Shown: piece by piece, positions 43,583 to 52,499 of the stretch
Layout of the letters: every line of letters starts with the position of its first letter
How positions within the stretch are numbered: position 1 is the first letter of the stretch
Assembly: GCF_947503375.1 (NCBI RefSeq)
Contig: NZ_CANNDQ010000001.1
Coordinates: 62,001-126,000, forward strand
Direction of reading: 5' to 3'
Source: an uncultured Psychroserpens sp.
GTDB taxonomy: Bacteria; Bacteroidota; Bacteroidia; Flavobacteriales; Flavobacteriaceae
DNA: 64,000 bases
Program-made: the position numbers and the translations under genes
Notes under the pieces: model-generated
What the model was told of the DNA's origin: nothing
The model's input: the letters and a program-made list of their open reading frames with translations, nothing else
The model's database searches: none

Positions 43583-44350
43583 TTACTTTTTATGTCTTAC
43601 CAACAAATCCATCAACGTAATTGATGCATCTTCCATATCATTAACTATGCTATCTATTTTTGCAATGATATAGTTATAAAAAATTTGCAGTATAATAGCT
43701 ACTATAAGACCAAATACAGTTGTAAGTAAGGCTATTTTAATACCTCCAGCTACCAAAGAAGGGTTCATATCACCTGCAGCCTCAATCTTATCAAAGGCTT
43801 CAATCATACCTAATACTGTTCCCATGAATCCAAGCATTGGTGCTAATGCAATGAATAATGAAATCCATGATACATTCTTTTCTAGTTGCCCCATTTGAAC
43901 TCCACCATATGCAACTACTGCTTTTTCTGCAGCATCAATATCTTCATTTGCTCTATCTAAACCTTGGTAAAAAATAGATGCAACAGGACCTTTTGTATTT
44001 CTACAAACTTCCTTAGCTGCGTCGATACCTCCAGACTGAAGTGCATCTTCAACATTTTGCGTTAATTTTTTTGTGTTTGTAGTAGCTAAGTTCAGATAAA
44101 TAATTCTTTCAATAGCTATTGCTAATCCTAGGATTAAACATAACAGTACAATACCCATAAAAAATGGCCCACCTTCAATAAATCGATCTTTCACTACTTG
44201 TGTAAAAGAGGCTTCTTCAGCTGGTTCTTCGTCTACATTTTGAAATGTGGTTGCAACTGTTGTTGTTGCTTTTACTGTATATGCGTTCGCGTTAACAGTA
44301 CCAAAAGCCATTATTCCTGCTATGGCTAAGATAGAAAATAGTCTTTTCAT
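43583..44350 (-). CDS. ExbB/TolQ/MotA-family proton channel
   Basis: Inner-membrane proton channel subunit, 255 residues. A cleavable-looking N-terminal signal (MKRLFSILAIAGIMAFGTVNANA) is followed by the first core helix (FFMGIVLLCLILGLAIAIERII), a cytoplasmic helical domain and the second and third core helices. These contain LFIALAPMLGFMGTVLGMIEAF and GGIKIALLTTVFGLIVAIIL (each quoted in part as the family signature). First gene of the operon exbB, 4-helix protein, exbD, exbD. A TATCTTTA box on the minus strand (+ strand 44384-44391) is a likely -7 element; the rest of the 294-bp upstream gap shows nothing else except the divergent promoter at 44593-44622. Confidence 0.92.
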   Translation of the reverse strand: MKRLFSILAIAGIMAFGTVNANAYTVKATTTVATTFQNVDEEPAEEASFTQVVKDRFIEGGPFFMGIVLLCLILGLAIAIERIIYLNLATTNTKKLTQNVEDALQSGGIDAAKEVCRNTKGPVASIFYQGLDRANEDIDAAEKAVVAYGGVQMGQLEKNVSWISLFIALAPMLGFMGTVLGMIEAFDKIEAAGDMNPSLVAGGIKIALLTTVFGLIVAIILQIFYNYIIAKIDSIVNDMEDASITLMDLLVRHKK

Positions 44351-44592
44351 CGTTCTAGTTCTTAATTTTATTAGTTAAAGTGTTAAAGATATAAAAAAAT
44401 TGTAATTAAAAAATAAAAATCATCATAGAGTATCTAGGATTTGTCCTCATTTAACACTCTGTAGATATTACTTAATACGAAATTAATTAAAATGTTTTGT
44501 ATTTCTTACTGGATTGTAGATAATCTTGATGAAAATTCTAAATTCAAAAAATAATTTGTAGTCAAAGAACTTAGGTTTTACAACCTAATAAT

Positions 44593-44622
44593 TTTGTACA
44601 TCGATTATAAAATGTAACTTTG
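44593..44622 (+). promoter_or_regulatory. Promoter of the HupE/UreJ-like gene
   Basis: TTTG (44593-44596), 18 bp, TAACTTTG (44615-44622), with exact consensus in both elements; 22 bp before the ATG. Confidence 0.7.
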
Positions 44623-44644
44623 AAAGAACCCAAATACTATTATT

Positions 44645-45235
44645 ATGATAGATCATTTTCTATCTAACCTTCAAGATGGTGTTTACCACACCTTACATAT
44701 CAATGCTTATGATCATATCTTATTTTTAATTGTCATAGCCATTCCTTTTTTGTTTAACGATTGGAAACGCTTACTCATACTTATTACGCTATTCACTATT
44801 GGCCATACTGTTGCTCTTATTCTTACTATAAATAATATTGTTAATGTAAATATCAAATTGGTTTCTTTTTTAATTCCTCTTATCATATTTATGATTGCAT
44901 TTTTCAATATTTTCACTGCAGGAAGAAAAACGTATAATAACAAGATTAATATCTGGAACTTGATAACCTTATTATTCGGGTTTATTCATGGCTTTGGATT
45001 TGTTAATGAGTTTAACTCTATGGTTTCTTCAACAGAAAATGAAATAATATCAGCAATAGAAATTTCAATTGGTATCGAATTAGGTCAGCTAGTAATAGCT
45101 TTTATCGTCTTGTTTATAAGTTTTATATGCCAAACCCTGTTCCGATTTTCAAAACGTGATTGGGTGATGGTCATTTCTGCAATAGTTGTTGGTTTTGTTT
45201 TACCCATGCTTATAAAAAGTGAGCTTTTATCTTAA
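44645..45235 (+). CDS. HupE/UreJ-like membrane protein
   Basis: A 196-residue membrane protein with about six helices. It carries the conserved histidine motifs of the HupE/UreJ family: YDHILFLIV near the start, FTIGHTVALIL in helix 2 and FGFIHGFGFVNEF in helix 4. HupE and UreJ proteins are secondary nickel/cobalt carriers. This shorter branch has no proven substrate, and no hydrogenase or urease gene is seen in the window. It has its own consensus promoter. Confidence 0.8.
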   Translation: MIDHFLSNLQDGVYHTLHINAYDHILFLIVIAIPFLFNDWKRLLILITLFTIGHTVALILTINNIVNVNIKLVSFLIPLIIFMIAFFNIFTAGRKTYNNKINIWNLITLLFGFIHGFGFVNEFNSMVSSTENEIISAIEISIGIELGQLVIAFIVLFISFICQTLFRFSKRDWVMVISAIVVGFVLPMLIKSELLS

Positions 45236-45318
45236 AAAATTAAGAAAGCAATATTTATTTTGGTAAAACTTTAACGTAAAGCAGAAAAATACATATCTAT
45301 ATCTTTTTTAATAATTCT

Positions 45319-45326
45319 TACATTTG
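45319..45326 (+). promoter_or_regulatory. -7 box upstream of the dCMP deaminase transcript
   Basis: TACATTTG, exact TAnnTTTG; transcription would begin near 45333, before both the short reading frame at 45352 and the deaminase. No clear -33. Confidence 0.4.
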
Positions 45327-45351
45327 AAAGACAATATGTGAAAACGAATTA

Positions 45352-45426
45352 ATGGTATTGCAATTAAAATACTTAGCCTTTATATTCGTTTTAATTTTCC
45401 TTGGAAGATGTAAAAACAAAATCTAG
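45352..45426 (+). CDS. Possible 24-residue leader lipopeptide ORF
   Basis: Short open frame encoding MVLQLKYLAFIFVLIFLGRC plus KNKI. It looks like a bare lipoprotein signal peptide, with Cys at residue 20, that stops almost at once. It lies downstream of the TACATTTG box and ends 1 bp before the ATG of the dCMP deaminase, so it could be translated first and coupled to it. The LGRC lipobox is weak and the frame may be chance. Confidence 0.25.
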   Translation: MVLQLKYLAFIFVLIFLGRCKNKI

Positions 45427-45427
45427 A

Positions 45428-45859
45428 ATGCCTAAACAAAAACAATTACGATACGATAAAGCCTATTTGAGAATTGCTAAGGAATGGGGTAAATTATCAC
45501 ATTGCAAACGAAAACAAGTTGGTGCGCTAATCGTAAAAGAAAGAATGATCATCTCCGATGGCTACAATGGAACACCAACTGGGTTTGAAAATTATTGTGA
45601 AGATGAAGAGGGTTACACCAAATGGTATGTGCTTCATGCTGAAGCCAACGCTATTTTAAAAGTAGCTGCATCAACTCAGTCTTGTAAAGGAGCCACCTTA
45701 TATATTACCTTATCGCCTTGCAAAGAATGTAGTAAATTAATTCATCAAGCTGGTATTATACGTGTGGTTTATAATGAAGGCTATAAAGATGATTCTGGAT
45801 TACGCTTTCTTAAAAAAGCGGGTATAGAACTTGAACTTATTGAAGATTTAAAAGCATAA
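45428..45859 (+). CDS. Deoxycytidylate (dCMP) deaminase
   Basis: Zinc enzyme, 143 residues, that deaminates dCMP to dUMP, feeding thymidylate synthesis. The zinc site is HAEANAI (His and catalytic Glu) and SPCKECSKL (two Cys). The sequences CKRKQVGALIVKERMIISDG and YNGTPTGFENYCED are typical for the family. The ATG at 45428 (MPKQKQLRYDKAYLRIA) is chosen because it matches the family start; a TTG at 45401 would add nine residues and overlap the short upstream frame. The S41 protease starts directly after its stop (0-bp gap). Confidence 0.92.
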   Translation: MPKQKQLRYDKAYLRIAKEWGKLSHCKRKQVGALIVKERMIISDGYNGTPTGFENYCEDEEGYTKWYVLHAEANAILKVAASTQSCKGATLYITLSPCKECSKLIHQAGIIRVVYNEGYKDDSGLRFLKKAGIELELIEDLKA

Positions 45860-47467
45860 ATGAACTTTCAAAAAAAATACATTCCATTACTTCTCGGCCT
45901 AGCAATAGCACTTGGTGTATTTATTGGCGGAAAGCTAAACTTTACAGATACTTCTGATCGACTATTTACAACTAATAGCAAAAAAGACAAGCTAAATAGA
46001 CTAATAGACTATATAGACTACGAATATGTAGATGACATCAACACCGATAGCATCGTAGATGTTACTGTTAATGGGATTCTAGATAATCTAGATCCACACT
46101 CTACCTATATACCAAAAAGCGAATTACAGCGTGTCACTGAAAACATGAAGGGTGATTTTGTAGGTATTGGCGTAAGTTTTTACACTTATAATGATACCAT
46201 CACAGTTATCAGAGCTATTGAAGGCGGACCAAGTGAAAAAGCTGGTATTAAAGGTGGAGACCGAATCATTACTGCAAATGGAGACTCAATTTTTGGAAGA
46301 ACATGGAGCAATGATGACATCATCAAAAAGCTAAAGGGCGAAAAGAACACAAAAATCAATTTAAAGGTATTTCGAAAAGGAGAAAATAAATTGTTAGACT
46401 TTACCATTAAGCGAACAGATATTCCAATTAAAAGTGTAGATGCTGCTTATATGCTTACCGAAAATCTAGGCTATATAAAAATAAATCGCTTTGCCGAGTC
46501 TACATATAAAGAATTCAAAAACGCATTAGATCAATTACAAGATGAAGGCGCAACAAAATTAGCACTAGACCTACGTGACAATCCTGGAGGCTTCTTGGGT
46601 ATTGCTGAACAAATTGCAGATGAATTTCTTGAAGACGACAAACTTATTTTATTTACAAAAAATAAATCCGGTAAAATAGAAAAAAGTTATGCTACTAGAA
46701 GAGGTGATTTTGAAGAAGGTGAAGTGTTTATACTAATTGACGAAAATTCAGCTTCAGCTAGTGAGATTGTTGCTGGTGCTTTACAAGACAACGATAAAGG
46801 AACTATTGTAGGCAGACGCAGTTATGGTAAAGGCTTAGTGCAACGAGAAATGGCACTAGGAGATGGTAGTGCCGTACGCTTAACCGTTTCAAGATATTAT
46901 ACACCAACAGGCCGCTCAATACAAAGGCCTTATAGTAATGGCAATAACAATGCTTATTATAATGATTACTATAAACGCTTAAGAAGCGGTGAGTTTGAAA
47001 ACCAAGAGTCTATTGAAATAGCAGACTCATTAAAGTTCACCACACCAAATGGAAAAATTGTTTATGGTGGTGGTGGTATCATTCCTGATATTTTTGTTCC
47101 GTTAGATACTAGTGCTCAAAATGAAACACTAAATTATATTAAAAGGAGAGGGTACATTAGTAATTTTGTTTTTGAAGAATTAGACAAAGACAGAAGTATT
47201 TATGATAATGTTAATGTATCTGATTTTATTGATAATTTTATAGTAAGTGATGATGTGGTTGTAAAGTTTCAAGATTACCTCAACTTAAAGGAAAGAACAC
47301 GCATTACTTTTGTTGCATATTACGATCAAATGAAAGCCTTAATTAAAGCCGAATTGGCAAATCAATTGTATGGTAGTAATGCTTCTGAACAAATCATAAA
47401 TAAATATGATAATATGATTGAAGAAGTTATCTTGTTGAGTACTTCAGAAGTAGAGTTCGATAATTGA
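45860..47467 (+). CDS. S41-family C-terminal processing peptidase
   Basis: Periplasmic serine protease of the CtpA/Prc type, 535 residues. An N-terminal hydrophobic anchor (IPLLLGLAIALGVFIGGKL) is followed by a PDZ domain (about 85-185, with FVGIGVSFYTYNDTITVIRA and GIKGGDRIITANGDS). The protease domain has LDLRDNPGGFLGIAEQIADE, the nucleophile region ENSASASEIVAGALQD and the general-base Lys in GRRSYGKGLVQ. The C-terminal helical region (about 430-535) is family-typical. It probably trims envelope proteins at their C-termini. It is directly joined to the deaminase gene on the same strand. Confidence 0.93.
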   Translation: MNFQKKYIPLLLGLAIALGVFIGGKLNFTDTSDRLFTTNSKKDKLNRLIDYIDYEYVDDINTDSIVDVTVNGILDNLDPHSTYIPKSELQRVTENMKGDFVGIGVSFYTYNDTITVIRAIEGGPSEKAGIKGGDRIITANGDSIFGRTWSNDDIIKKLKGEKNTKINLKVFRKGENKLLDFTIKRTDIPIKSVDAAYMLTENLGYIKINRFAESTYKEFKNALDQLQDEGATKLALDLRDNPGGFLGIAEQIADEFLEDDKLILFTKNKSGKIEKSYATRRGDFEEGEVFILIDENSASASEIVAGALQDNDKGTIVGRRSYGKGLVQREMALGDGSAVRLTVSRYYTPTGRSIQRPYSNGNNNAYYNDYYKRLRSGEFENQESIEIADSLKFTTPNGKIVYGGGGIIPDIFVPLDTSAQNETLNYIKRRGYISNFVFEELDKDRSIYDNVNVSDFIDNFIVSDDVVVKFQDYLNLKERTRITFVAYYDQMKALIKAELANQLYGSNASEQIINKYDNMIEEVILLSTSEVEFDN

Positions 47468-47480
47468 TTAAGTGTTTCGC

Positions 47481-48083
47481 TTAGATCTTATCGTGAATCT
47501 TTGTGTGTTTCCCTCCATTCCACAAAGTCAAGATGTCTGTTGCTACTTGTGCACCACTACCTGATGCTATTGCAAATTGGCTTCGCCAACCAGCTAAAGT
47601 TCCAGCAACGTAAAGCCCATCTGCCACCAAATGATCTGTATTTTTTAACCAAATACGCTCTTTTTCGGTTACTGCTCTTGGATGCGTTTCCACATAAGAT
47701 TCGAGTCCTTTAATATTGAATAGATTGGTATAACCTACTGCAATAACAATTACCAGTGACGTGTATTCGTTTTTGTTAGTAGTAACTTTATAACCATTAG
47801 GAGACTTGATCACAGATTGCACTTTTTCTTTATCTATTTGCTCAACATGAGGATACAAATCACTAAGCTGGTTTTTGCCACTTTCTAAAATTGAAGCACC
47901 TGTAGTTCCTGGTGATAGTCCTAGAACATTATTGAACAACGCATTTTGTAAATGTGAGACTCTTTGATGTATTATAATACCTATGCGTTTATTTTCAGCA
48001 TAAGGTTTAAGTTTAGCAGAGCCTAGAACCAAAGCGCAAGACATTCCTGAAGCACCTCCACCGATGATCAACACATCAAACAT
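47481..48083 (-). CDS. Short single-domain FAD-dependent oxidoreductase
   Basis: A flavoprotein of only 200 residues. FAD is bound by FDVLIIGGGASGMSCALVLG at the N-terminus and by the closing motif ADGLYVAGTLAGWRSQFAIA. It looks like a thioredoxin-reductase-like protein from which the NAD(P)H domain is missing; the middle segment has no CxxC. No catalytic activity can be assigned. It is the last gene of the marC operon (3 bp after the small membrane protein gene) and converges with the S41 protease gene. Confidence 0.75.
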   Translation of the reverse strand: MFDVLIIGGGASGMSCALVLGSAKLKPYAENKRIGIIIHQRVSHLQNALFNNVLGLSPGTTGASILESGKNQLSDLYPHVEQIDKEKVQSVIKSPNGYKVTTNKNEYTSLVIVIAVGYTNLFNIKGLESYVETHPRAVTEKERIWLKNTDHLVADGLYVAGTLAGWRSQFAIASGSGAQVATDILTLWNGGKHTKIHDKI

Positions 48084-48086
48084 TAA

Positions 48087-48287
48087 CTATTGTTTTTTTA
48101 GTTTCTGATTTACTCGTTTAGACAATCGCAAAACTTGTAACAAAACAATAGCACAAAGTGATGCTAGAATAGTGATGAGAGCAATAACACTTTCACCTTC
48201 AAAAGGGTGGTCTAAATTTATTTTAGTCATATTATAACCCATTAAAGCCAAAGCTATAATACTAACTATTAGTGTAAATATCTTCAT
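48087..48287 (-). CDS. Small two-helix membrane protein
   Basis: A 66-residue protein with two hydrophobic helices (MKIFTLIVSIIALALMGYNM and VIALITILASLCAIVLLQVL) and a basic tail (RLSKRVNQKLKKQ). Unknown function. It lies 10 bp after marC and 3 bp before the flavoprotein gene, so the three are one operon. Confidence 0.7.
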   Translation of the reverse strand: MKIFTLIVSIIALALMGYNMTKINLDHPFEGESVIALITILASLCAIVLLQVLRLSKRVNQKLKKQ

Positions 48288-48297
48288 TCCAATCTAT

Positions 48298-48885
48298 TTA
48301 AGCAAGCTCGAACAAGGCTTTGATATTATGAGCAAATAATTTTACAGCAATTGCTAGTAAAATTACTCCAAACACCTTTCTGATAATGTTAATCCCATTT
48401 TGCCCAATGATTCGCTCTATTCTAGCCGATGTTTTTAATACGATAAAGATAATGATAACATTCATTATTACAGCAATGATAATGTTTTCAATTCTAAATT
48501 CTGCACGCAATGAAAGCAATGTTGTTAAACTGCCTGGTCCTGCAATTAAAGGAAATGCAAGTGGAAATACAGACGCCGTCATAGCGCTTTCTTCATCTTG
48601 TTTATATAGTGTAATTCCAAGTATCATTTCTAAGGCAATAAAAAATAAAATGAAAGCTCCTGCTACTGCAAACGAGTTTACACCAACACCAATAAGCGAT
48701 AAAATAGTTTTTCCTAAAAACAGAAACATGATCATTATAACACCTGCTATTAATGATGCTTTCTCGCTTTGTATATGACCTACTTTTTTTCGTAAATCGA
48801 TTATTATTGGAATATTTCCAATAATATCTATAACTGCAAAAAGCACCATGAATGCTGTAAATATCTCTTTGAAGTTAAATTCCAT
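48298..48885 (-). CDS. MarC/UPF0056-family membrane protein
   Basis: A 195-residue membrane protein of the MarC (NAAT) family, six helices. Signature regions are FTAFMVLFAVIDIIGNIPII, VAGAFILFFIALEMILG and SVFPLAFPLIAGPGSLTTLL. Despite its name the family has no firmly proven role; some members move neutral amino acids. First gene of a three-gene operon. A TACTTTTG box on the minus strand (+ strand 48909-48916) lies 24 bp upstream of the ATG. Confidence 0.92.
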   Translation of the reverse strand: MEFNFKEIFTAFMVLFAVIDIIGNIPIIIDLRKKVGHIQSEKASLIAGVIMIMFLFLGKTILSLIGVGVNSFAVAGAFILFFIALEMILGITLYKQDEESAMTASVFPLAFPLIAGPGSLTTLLSLRAEFRIENIIIAVIMNVIIIFIVLKTSARIERIIGQNGINIIRKVFGVILLAIAVKLFAHNIKALFELA

Positions 48886-48998
48886 AACTATTGTTTTAAT
48901 ATTTTCCGCAAAAGTAGTTCATTAAAGCAGATTTATAACATTAAATAATGGTAAAGTTTATCTATTTTTATCATCAATTTTAAAGCTAGTTTCATCGC

Positions 48999-49565
48999 AT
49001 GTTTCAATTAGGAAATACCATTGTTTCAGAAGATATCATTGAAAAAGATTTTGTGTGTAACCTTTCGGCTTGCAAAGGTGCTTGTTGTATTGATGGTGAT
49101 GCTGGTGCTCCTCTAGATGCAGAAGAAACTGAAATCCTTAAAACCATTTACCCAAAGGTCAAACCTTTTTTACGAAAAGAGGGCATTACTGCTATTGAGG
49201 CTCAAGGCACACATATCACTACGCCTTTTGGCGATTTCGAAACGCCACTTATTAATGGTGCAGATTGTGCTTATGTTATTTTTGATGATAAAAAAACGGC
49301 ATTATGTGGTATCGAAGAAGCATACAATCAAGGTGAAATTTCTTGGAAAAAACCTGTGTCATGTCACCTCTATCCCATTCGTGTAAAAGAGTATTCTGAA
49401 TTTTCAGCTGTTAATTATGATAAGTGGGAGATTTGTGATGATGCATGTACGTTGGGCAAAGAATTACAAGTGCCTATCTATAAATTTGTTAAAGAGGCGC
49501 TTATTCGAAAATTTGGTGAAGATTGGTATAGTGAGTTAGAGCAAGTTGCTAAAAAATACCAATAA
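48999..49565 (+). CDS. DUF3109 cysteine-rich protein
   Basis: A 188-residue cytoplasmic protein of the DUF3109 family, related to YkgJ-type zinc/iron-cluster proteins. Ten cysteines lie in conserved motifs: DFVCNLSACKGACCIDGDAG, GADCAYVIFDD, TALCGIEEAY, VSCHLYPIRV and WEICDDACTLG. They probably bind a metal or an Fe-S cluster. The role is unknown. Single-gene unit, convergent with the LytS-type kinase gene with a 27-bp gap. Confidence 0.85.
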   Translation: MFQLGNTIVSEDIIEKDFVCNLSACKGACCIDGDAGAPLDAEETEILKTIYPKVKPFLRKEGITAIEAQGTHITTPFGDFETPLINGADCAYVIFDDKKTALCGIEEAYNQGEISWKKPVSCHLYPIRVKEYSEFSAVNYDKWEICDDACTLGKELQVPIYKFVKEALIRKFGEDWYSELEQVAKKYQ

Positions 49566-49592
49566 AATAACATAGGATTAAAACAACTATAA

Positions 49593-51584
49593 CTATGCAG
49601 ATTGTAACGCTATTGATTTTATTGGAATATCTACAATTACCTTAGTCCCTTTTGGAACATTATTCTCACTATAAAGATCTTCAATTGTTATTTTATAGTC
49701 ATTTGCATACCCTTTAGAAAAATTTGCTAATCGTGCTTTTGTAATATCTATACCTACAGATTTTCGCTTTAGCAATTTATCTTTATTGATTTTTGCAGAA
49801 AGTTTTCTACCTATCCCATTATCTTCTATAGAAATGGTTACATAATCGTCACTCGTTTTATAAACATCAAGTACGATTTTTTTATCATCTTCCTTTTTAG
49901 AAGACAACCCATGCCAAAGCGCATTCTCTAGAAAAGGTTGTAATATCATTGATGGTACTTTTATACTCGCTGTATTTATAGTGTCATCAACATTGACTTC
50001 AAATCGTATGGCATTAGAAAATCGTATATTTTCTATATTCATATAAAGCTTCATCGTCTCTAATTCGTCTTCAAGTGAAATTTCTTTTTCAGTTGAAGCT
50101 ACTAAAATCTTTCTAATGAGTTTTGAAAATTTGTTTAAGTAATAAACGGCATTCTCTTTTTCATTATTTATGATATAAAGCTTTATAGAGTTGAGTGAAT
50201 TAAAGATAAAATGCGGATTCATTTGACTTCTTAACATATCTTGCTCTAAAGTTAAAATCTGCTTTTCCTGTTGCAACTGTCTATTTCTATATAAGGCTAC
50301 TATTATGGCACCAATAACTGCTAAAGCCAACATAGAATACCAAAATAGTTTTTTATTGCGTTCTAGTCTTGACTTAACCAATTCGTTCTCACTTGCAAGC
50401 GCTTTGATTTGTTTGTTTTTTGCTTCGTTTTCATACTGTATAATCACATCATTCACATACCTCAGATTACGATCATTTGATATGGTTTTCTCTAAGGCTA
50501 TAGCAGCTTTATATGTGTTGAGTGCTTGCAATGGTTTGTTTGTGATTTCATACAACTCTGATAAAAGTTTATTGGCTTCAACTATTGAAGATTTAAGGCT
50601 ATAATTTTGAGCGATCTCTAATCCTTTCTTTAAATTTGTTTCTGATATTTCATTTGTACCTAAACACTTTTGCACCCAACCTAAATTAATGTATGATGAA
50701 GCAATATAAAACTGATCTCCTATTTGTAGTGCTTTTTCTAAAGCTTCTTCTATAATAGTCTTCGCATCGTCATACTTTTTTTGTTTGATGTATACCTTAC
50801 CAATACTATTATAACATATTACACGTCCTATATTAGAATCAATTTGATTATTGAAATCTAAAGACCTCTTGTAATTGCGTAGCGCATTCTCTAATTCGCC
50901 TTGAGCTTCAAATGCAAAACCAATATTCTGATAGTTAATCGCTAATCCTAACCTATTTCCTTCTTCTTTCTCTATTACTAACGATTTTTCAAATTGTCGC
51001 ATAGCGAGTTCATACTGTTCTAGAACCAAATAAATATTTCCCATGCTATTTTGAGATACAGCAATATTATATTTTATCTCATTAGATGGCTTATCAATTG
51101 AACTGGCAATGTCAAGTGCTTTGGTATGGTAATCTAGCGCTGGTTTTACCAAATCCATTCTTCTGTAAGCAACTCCTATATTATTAAGACTTACGATTCT
51201 TAACTCAACATTACTAGCCTCAACTGCTAATTCGTTAGCTTTTTTATGCATTTCAATGGCATTTTCGTACAAAGAGATATTTCTATAAATAACTCCTAAG
51301 GCATTTAAAGCGAAGCTCTCGCCTTCAGCATAGTTGATTGCACTAGATTTTTGAGCTAACATTTTCATACGTATACTATCGTTTATAAAGTTCGAAAATG
51401 TTGTATCTAGTGCTTTATAAATTTTGGGTTTAGATCTTACAATCTCAGATAAAAGCATGTCAAAGTCAGTAGCTTGCTCTTTATGAGCATGAAGGTTTAA
51501 ACTCACAAAACTCAATACAGTCAAAAGTGCTAAGCTGCTTAATTTGAATTTCAATAGGAATTTTATTTTTATATTCGTATGCAT
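49593..51584 (-). CDS. TPR-containing LytS-type sensor histidine kinase
   Basis: A 663-residue sensor kinase of the His_kinase/LytS class. The N-terminal signal (KLSSLALLTVLSFVSLNLHA) is followed by about seven TPR repeats (70-370), a coiled coil and a transmembrane helix (about 415-432). The cytoplasmic kinase has the phospho-His motif QMNPHFIFNSLNSIKLYI and the ATP-binding SIEDNGIGRKLS. It partners with the LytTR regulator encoded 2 bp upstream. The ligand of the TPR sensor is unknown. It has the same sensor type as the kinase at 23674-25599 but a different kinase class. Confidence 0.92.
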   Translation of the reverse strand: MHTNIKIKFLLKFKLSSLALLTVLSFVSLNLHAHKEQATDFDMLLSEIVRSKPKIYKALDTTFSNFINDSIRMKMLAQKSSAINYAEGESFALNALGVIYRNISLYENAIEMHKKANELAVEASNVELRIVSLNNIGVAYRRMDLVKPALDYHTKALDIASSIDKPSNEIKYNIAVSQNSMGNIYLVLEQYELAMRQFEKSLVIEKEEGNRLGLAINYQNIGFAFEAQGELENALRNYKRSLDFNNQIDSNIGRVICYNSIGKVYIKQKKYDDAKTIIEEALEKALQIGDQFYIASSYINLGWVQKCLGTNEISETNLKKGLEIAQNYSLKSSIVEANKLLSELYEITNKPLQALNTYKAAIALEKTISNDRNLRYVNDVIIQYENEAKNKQIKALASENELVKSRLERNKKLFWYSMLALAVIGAIIVALYRNRQLQQEKQILTLEQDMLRSQMNPHFIFNSLNSIKLYIINNEKENAVYYLNKFSKLIRKILVASTEKEISLEDELETMKLYMNIENIRFSNAIRFEVNVDDTINTASIKVPSMILQPFLENALWHGLSSKKEDDKKIVLDVYKTSDDYVTISIEDNGIGRKLSAKINKDKLLKRKSVGIDITKARLANFSKGYANDYKITIEDLYSENNVPKGTKVIVDIPIKSIALQSA

Positions 51585-51586
51585 TG

Positions 51587-52321
51587 CTACAACTTCTCTA
51601 AAAAGTCTGATTTACGTTGTCTAGCAACTGGGATTTTATGGTTAGATTGCATCACAACATACCCTTCACTTTTTATAAATTCTTTGATCTTATTAAGATT
51701 AACTATATATGAATTATGAATTCTAAAAAAATAATGCTTAGGCAAAATTTCGTCTACCTCTTTTAATTTTTTAGTAATCACAATTTTGGGAGCATCTTGC
51801 AAAATTATAGTACTATAGTTCCCATCTGATTCAACATATAAAATATCGTCTATATTTAAGAAAATGAGTTTCCCATCACTATTGATTGTAATTCTCTGTT
51901 TGTCAAATTTACCATTGAAGTTTGTAAGTACCTCTTCAATTTTAGAAACATTAAGCATTCTAAAACTATGCTTTTTAATTTTTTGAATGGTTGCATCGAG
52001 GTCATCAGAATCTATTGGTTTTAATAAATAATCTATAGCTTCATGCTTTAATGCTTTTATTGCATACTCATCATAAGCTGTAGTGATAACAACCGCAAAC
52101 TCCTTTTTCGATAACCTTTCAAGGAACTGGAACCCATCCATGGTAGGCATTTGAATGTCTAAAAACAAGCAATCTGGTGTATTAGAATTAAGGTATAATA
52201 TAGCCTCCTCAGGATTAGAGAAGGTCTCAACAACCTCAATATCGTTACTAAAGTTGGAAAGCTCCCAAGACAGACTTTGAATTGCCTTTGGCTCATCATC
52301 AACAATTACTGCTTTTATCAT
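51587..52321 (-). CDS. LytTR-family response regulator
   Basis: A 244-residue regulator. The receiver domain (1-120) has VIVDDEPKAIQSL, the phospho-acceptor Asp in CLFLDIQMPTMDGF and the switch Lys in DYLLKPIDSDD. The LytTR DNA-binding domain (about 140-242) has ILYVESDGNYSTIIL and FFRIHNSYIVNLNKIKEF. It is first in the operon, followed by the kinase after 2 bp. Paired repeats in its upstream region (52432-52466) are candidate autoregulatory sites. Confidence 0.93.
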   Translation of the reverse strand: MIKAVIVDDEPKAIQSLSWELSNFSNDIEVVETFSNPEEAILYLNSNTPDCLFLDIQMPTMDGFQFLERLSKKEFAVVITTAYDEYAIKALKHEAIDYLLKPIDSDDLDATIQKIKKHSFRMLNVSKIEEVLTNFNGKFDKQRITINSDGKLIFLNIDDILYVESDGNYSTIILQDAPKIVITKKLKEVDEILPKHYFFRIHNSYIVNLNKIKEFIKSEGYVVMQSNHKIPVARQRKSDFLEKL

Positions 52322-52431
52322 AATATCAAATATATGACTTTATGCAACATGTTATTTATAATATGTATAGTTAGCATTCTTTTGTGTATGTAATGTTTGA
52401 AATAGGGTGTTATAGGTTGCTATAAATTTAG

Positions 52432-52466
52432 TTATACCAGTTATACAATTTTTCATACCAACCATA
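52432..52466. promoter_or_regulatory. Two 14-bp direct repeats 21 bp apart, candidate LytTR sites
   Basis: TTATACCAGTTATA (52432-52445) and TCATACCAACCATA (52453-52466) match at 10 of 14 positions and repeat with a 21-bp period, two helical turns. LytTR proteins such as AgrA bind pairs of 9-bp repeats with this type of spacing. They lie 111-145 bp upstream of the LytTR gene start. Confidence 0.45.
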
Positions 52467-52499
52467 CATATTCAAATTATTCCTTTGTTAAATTTATTC

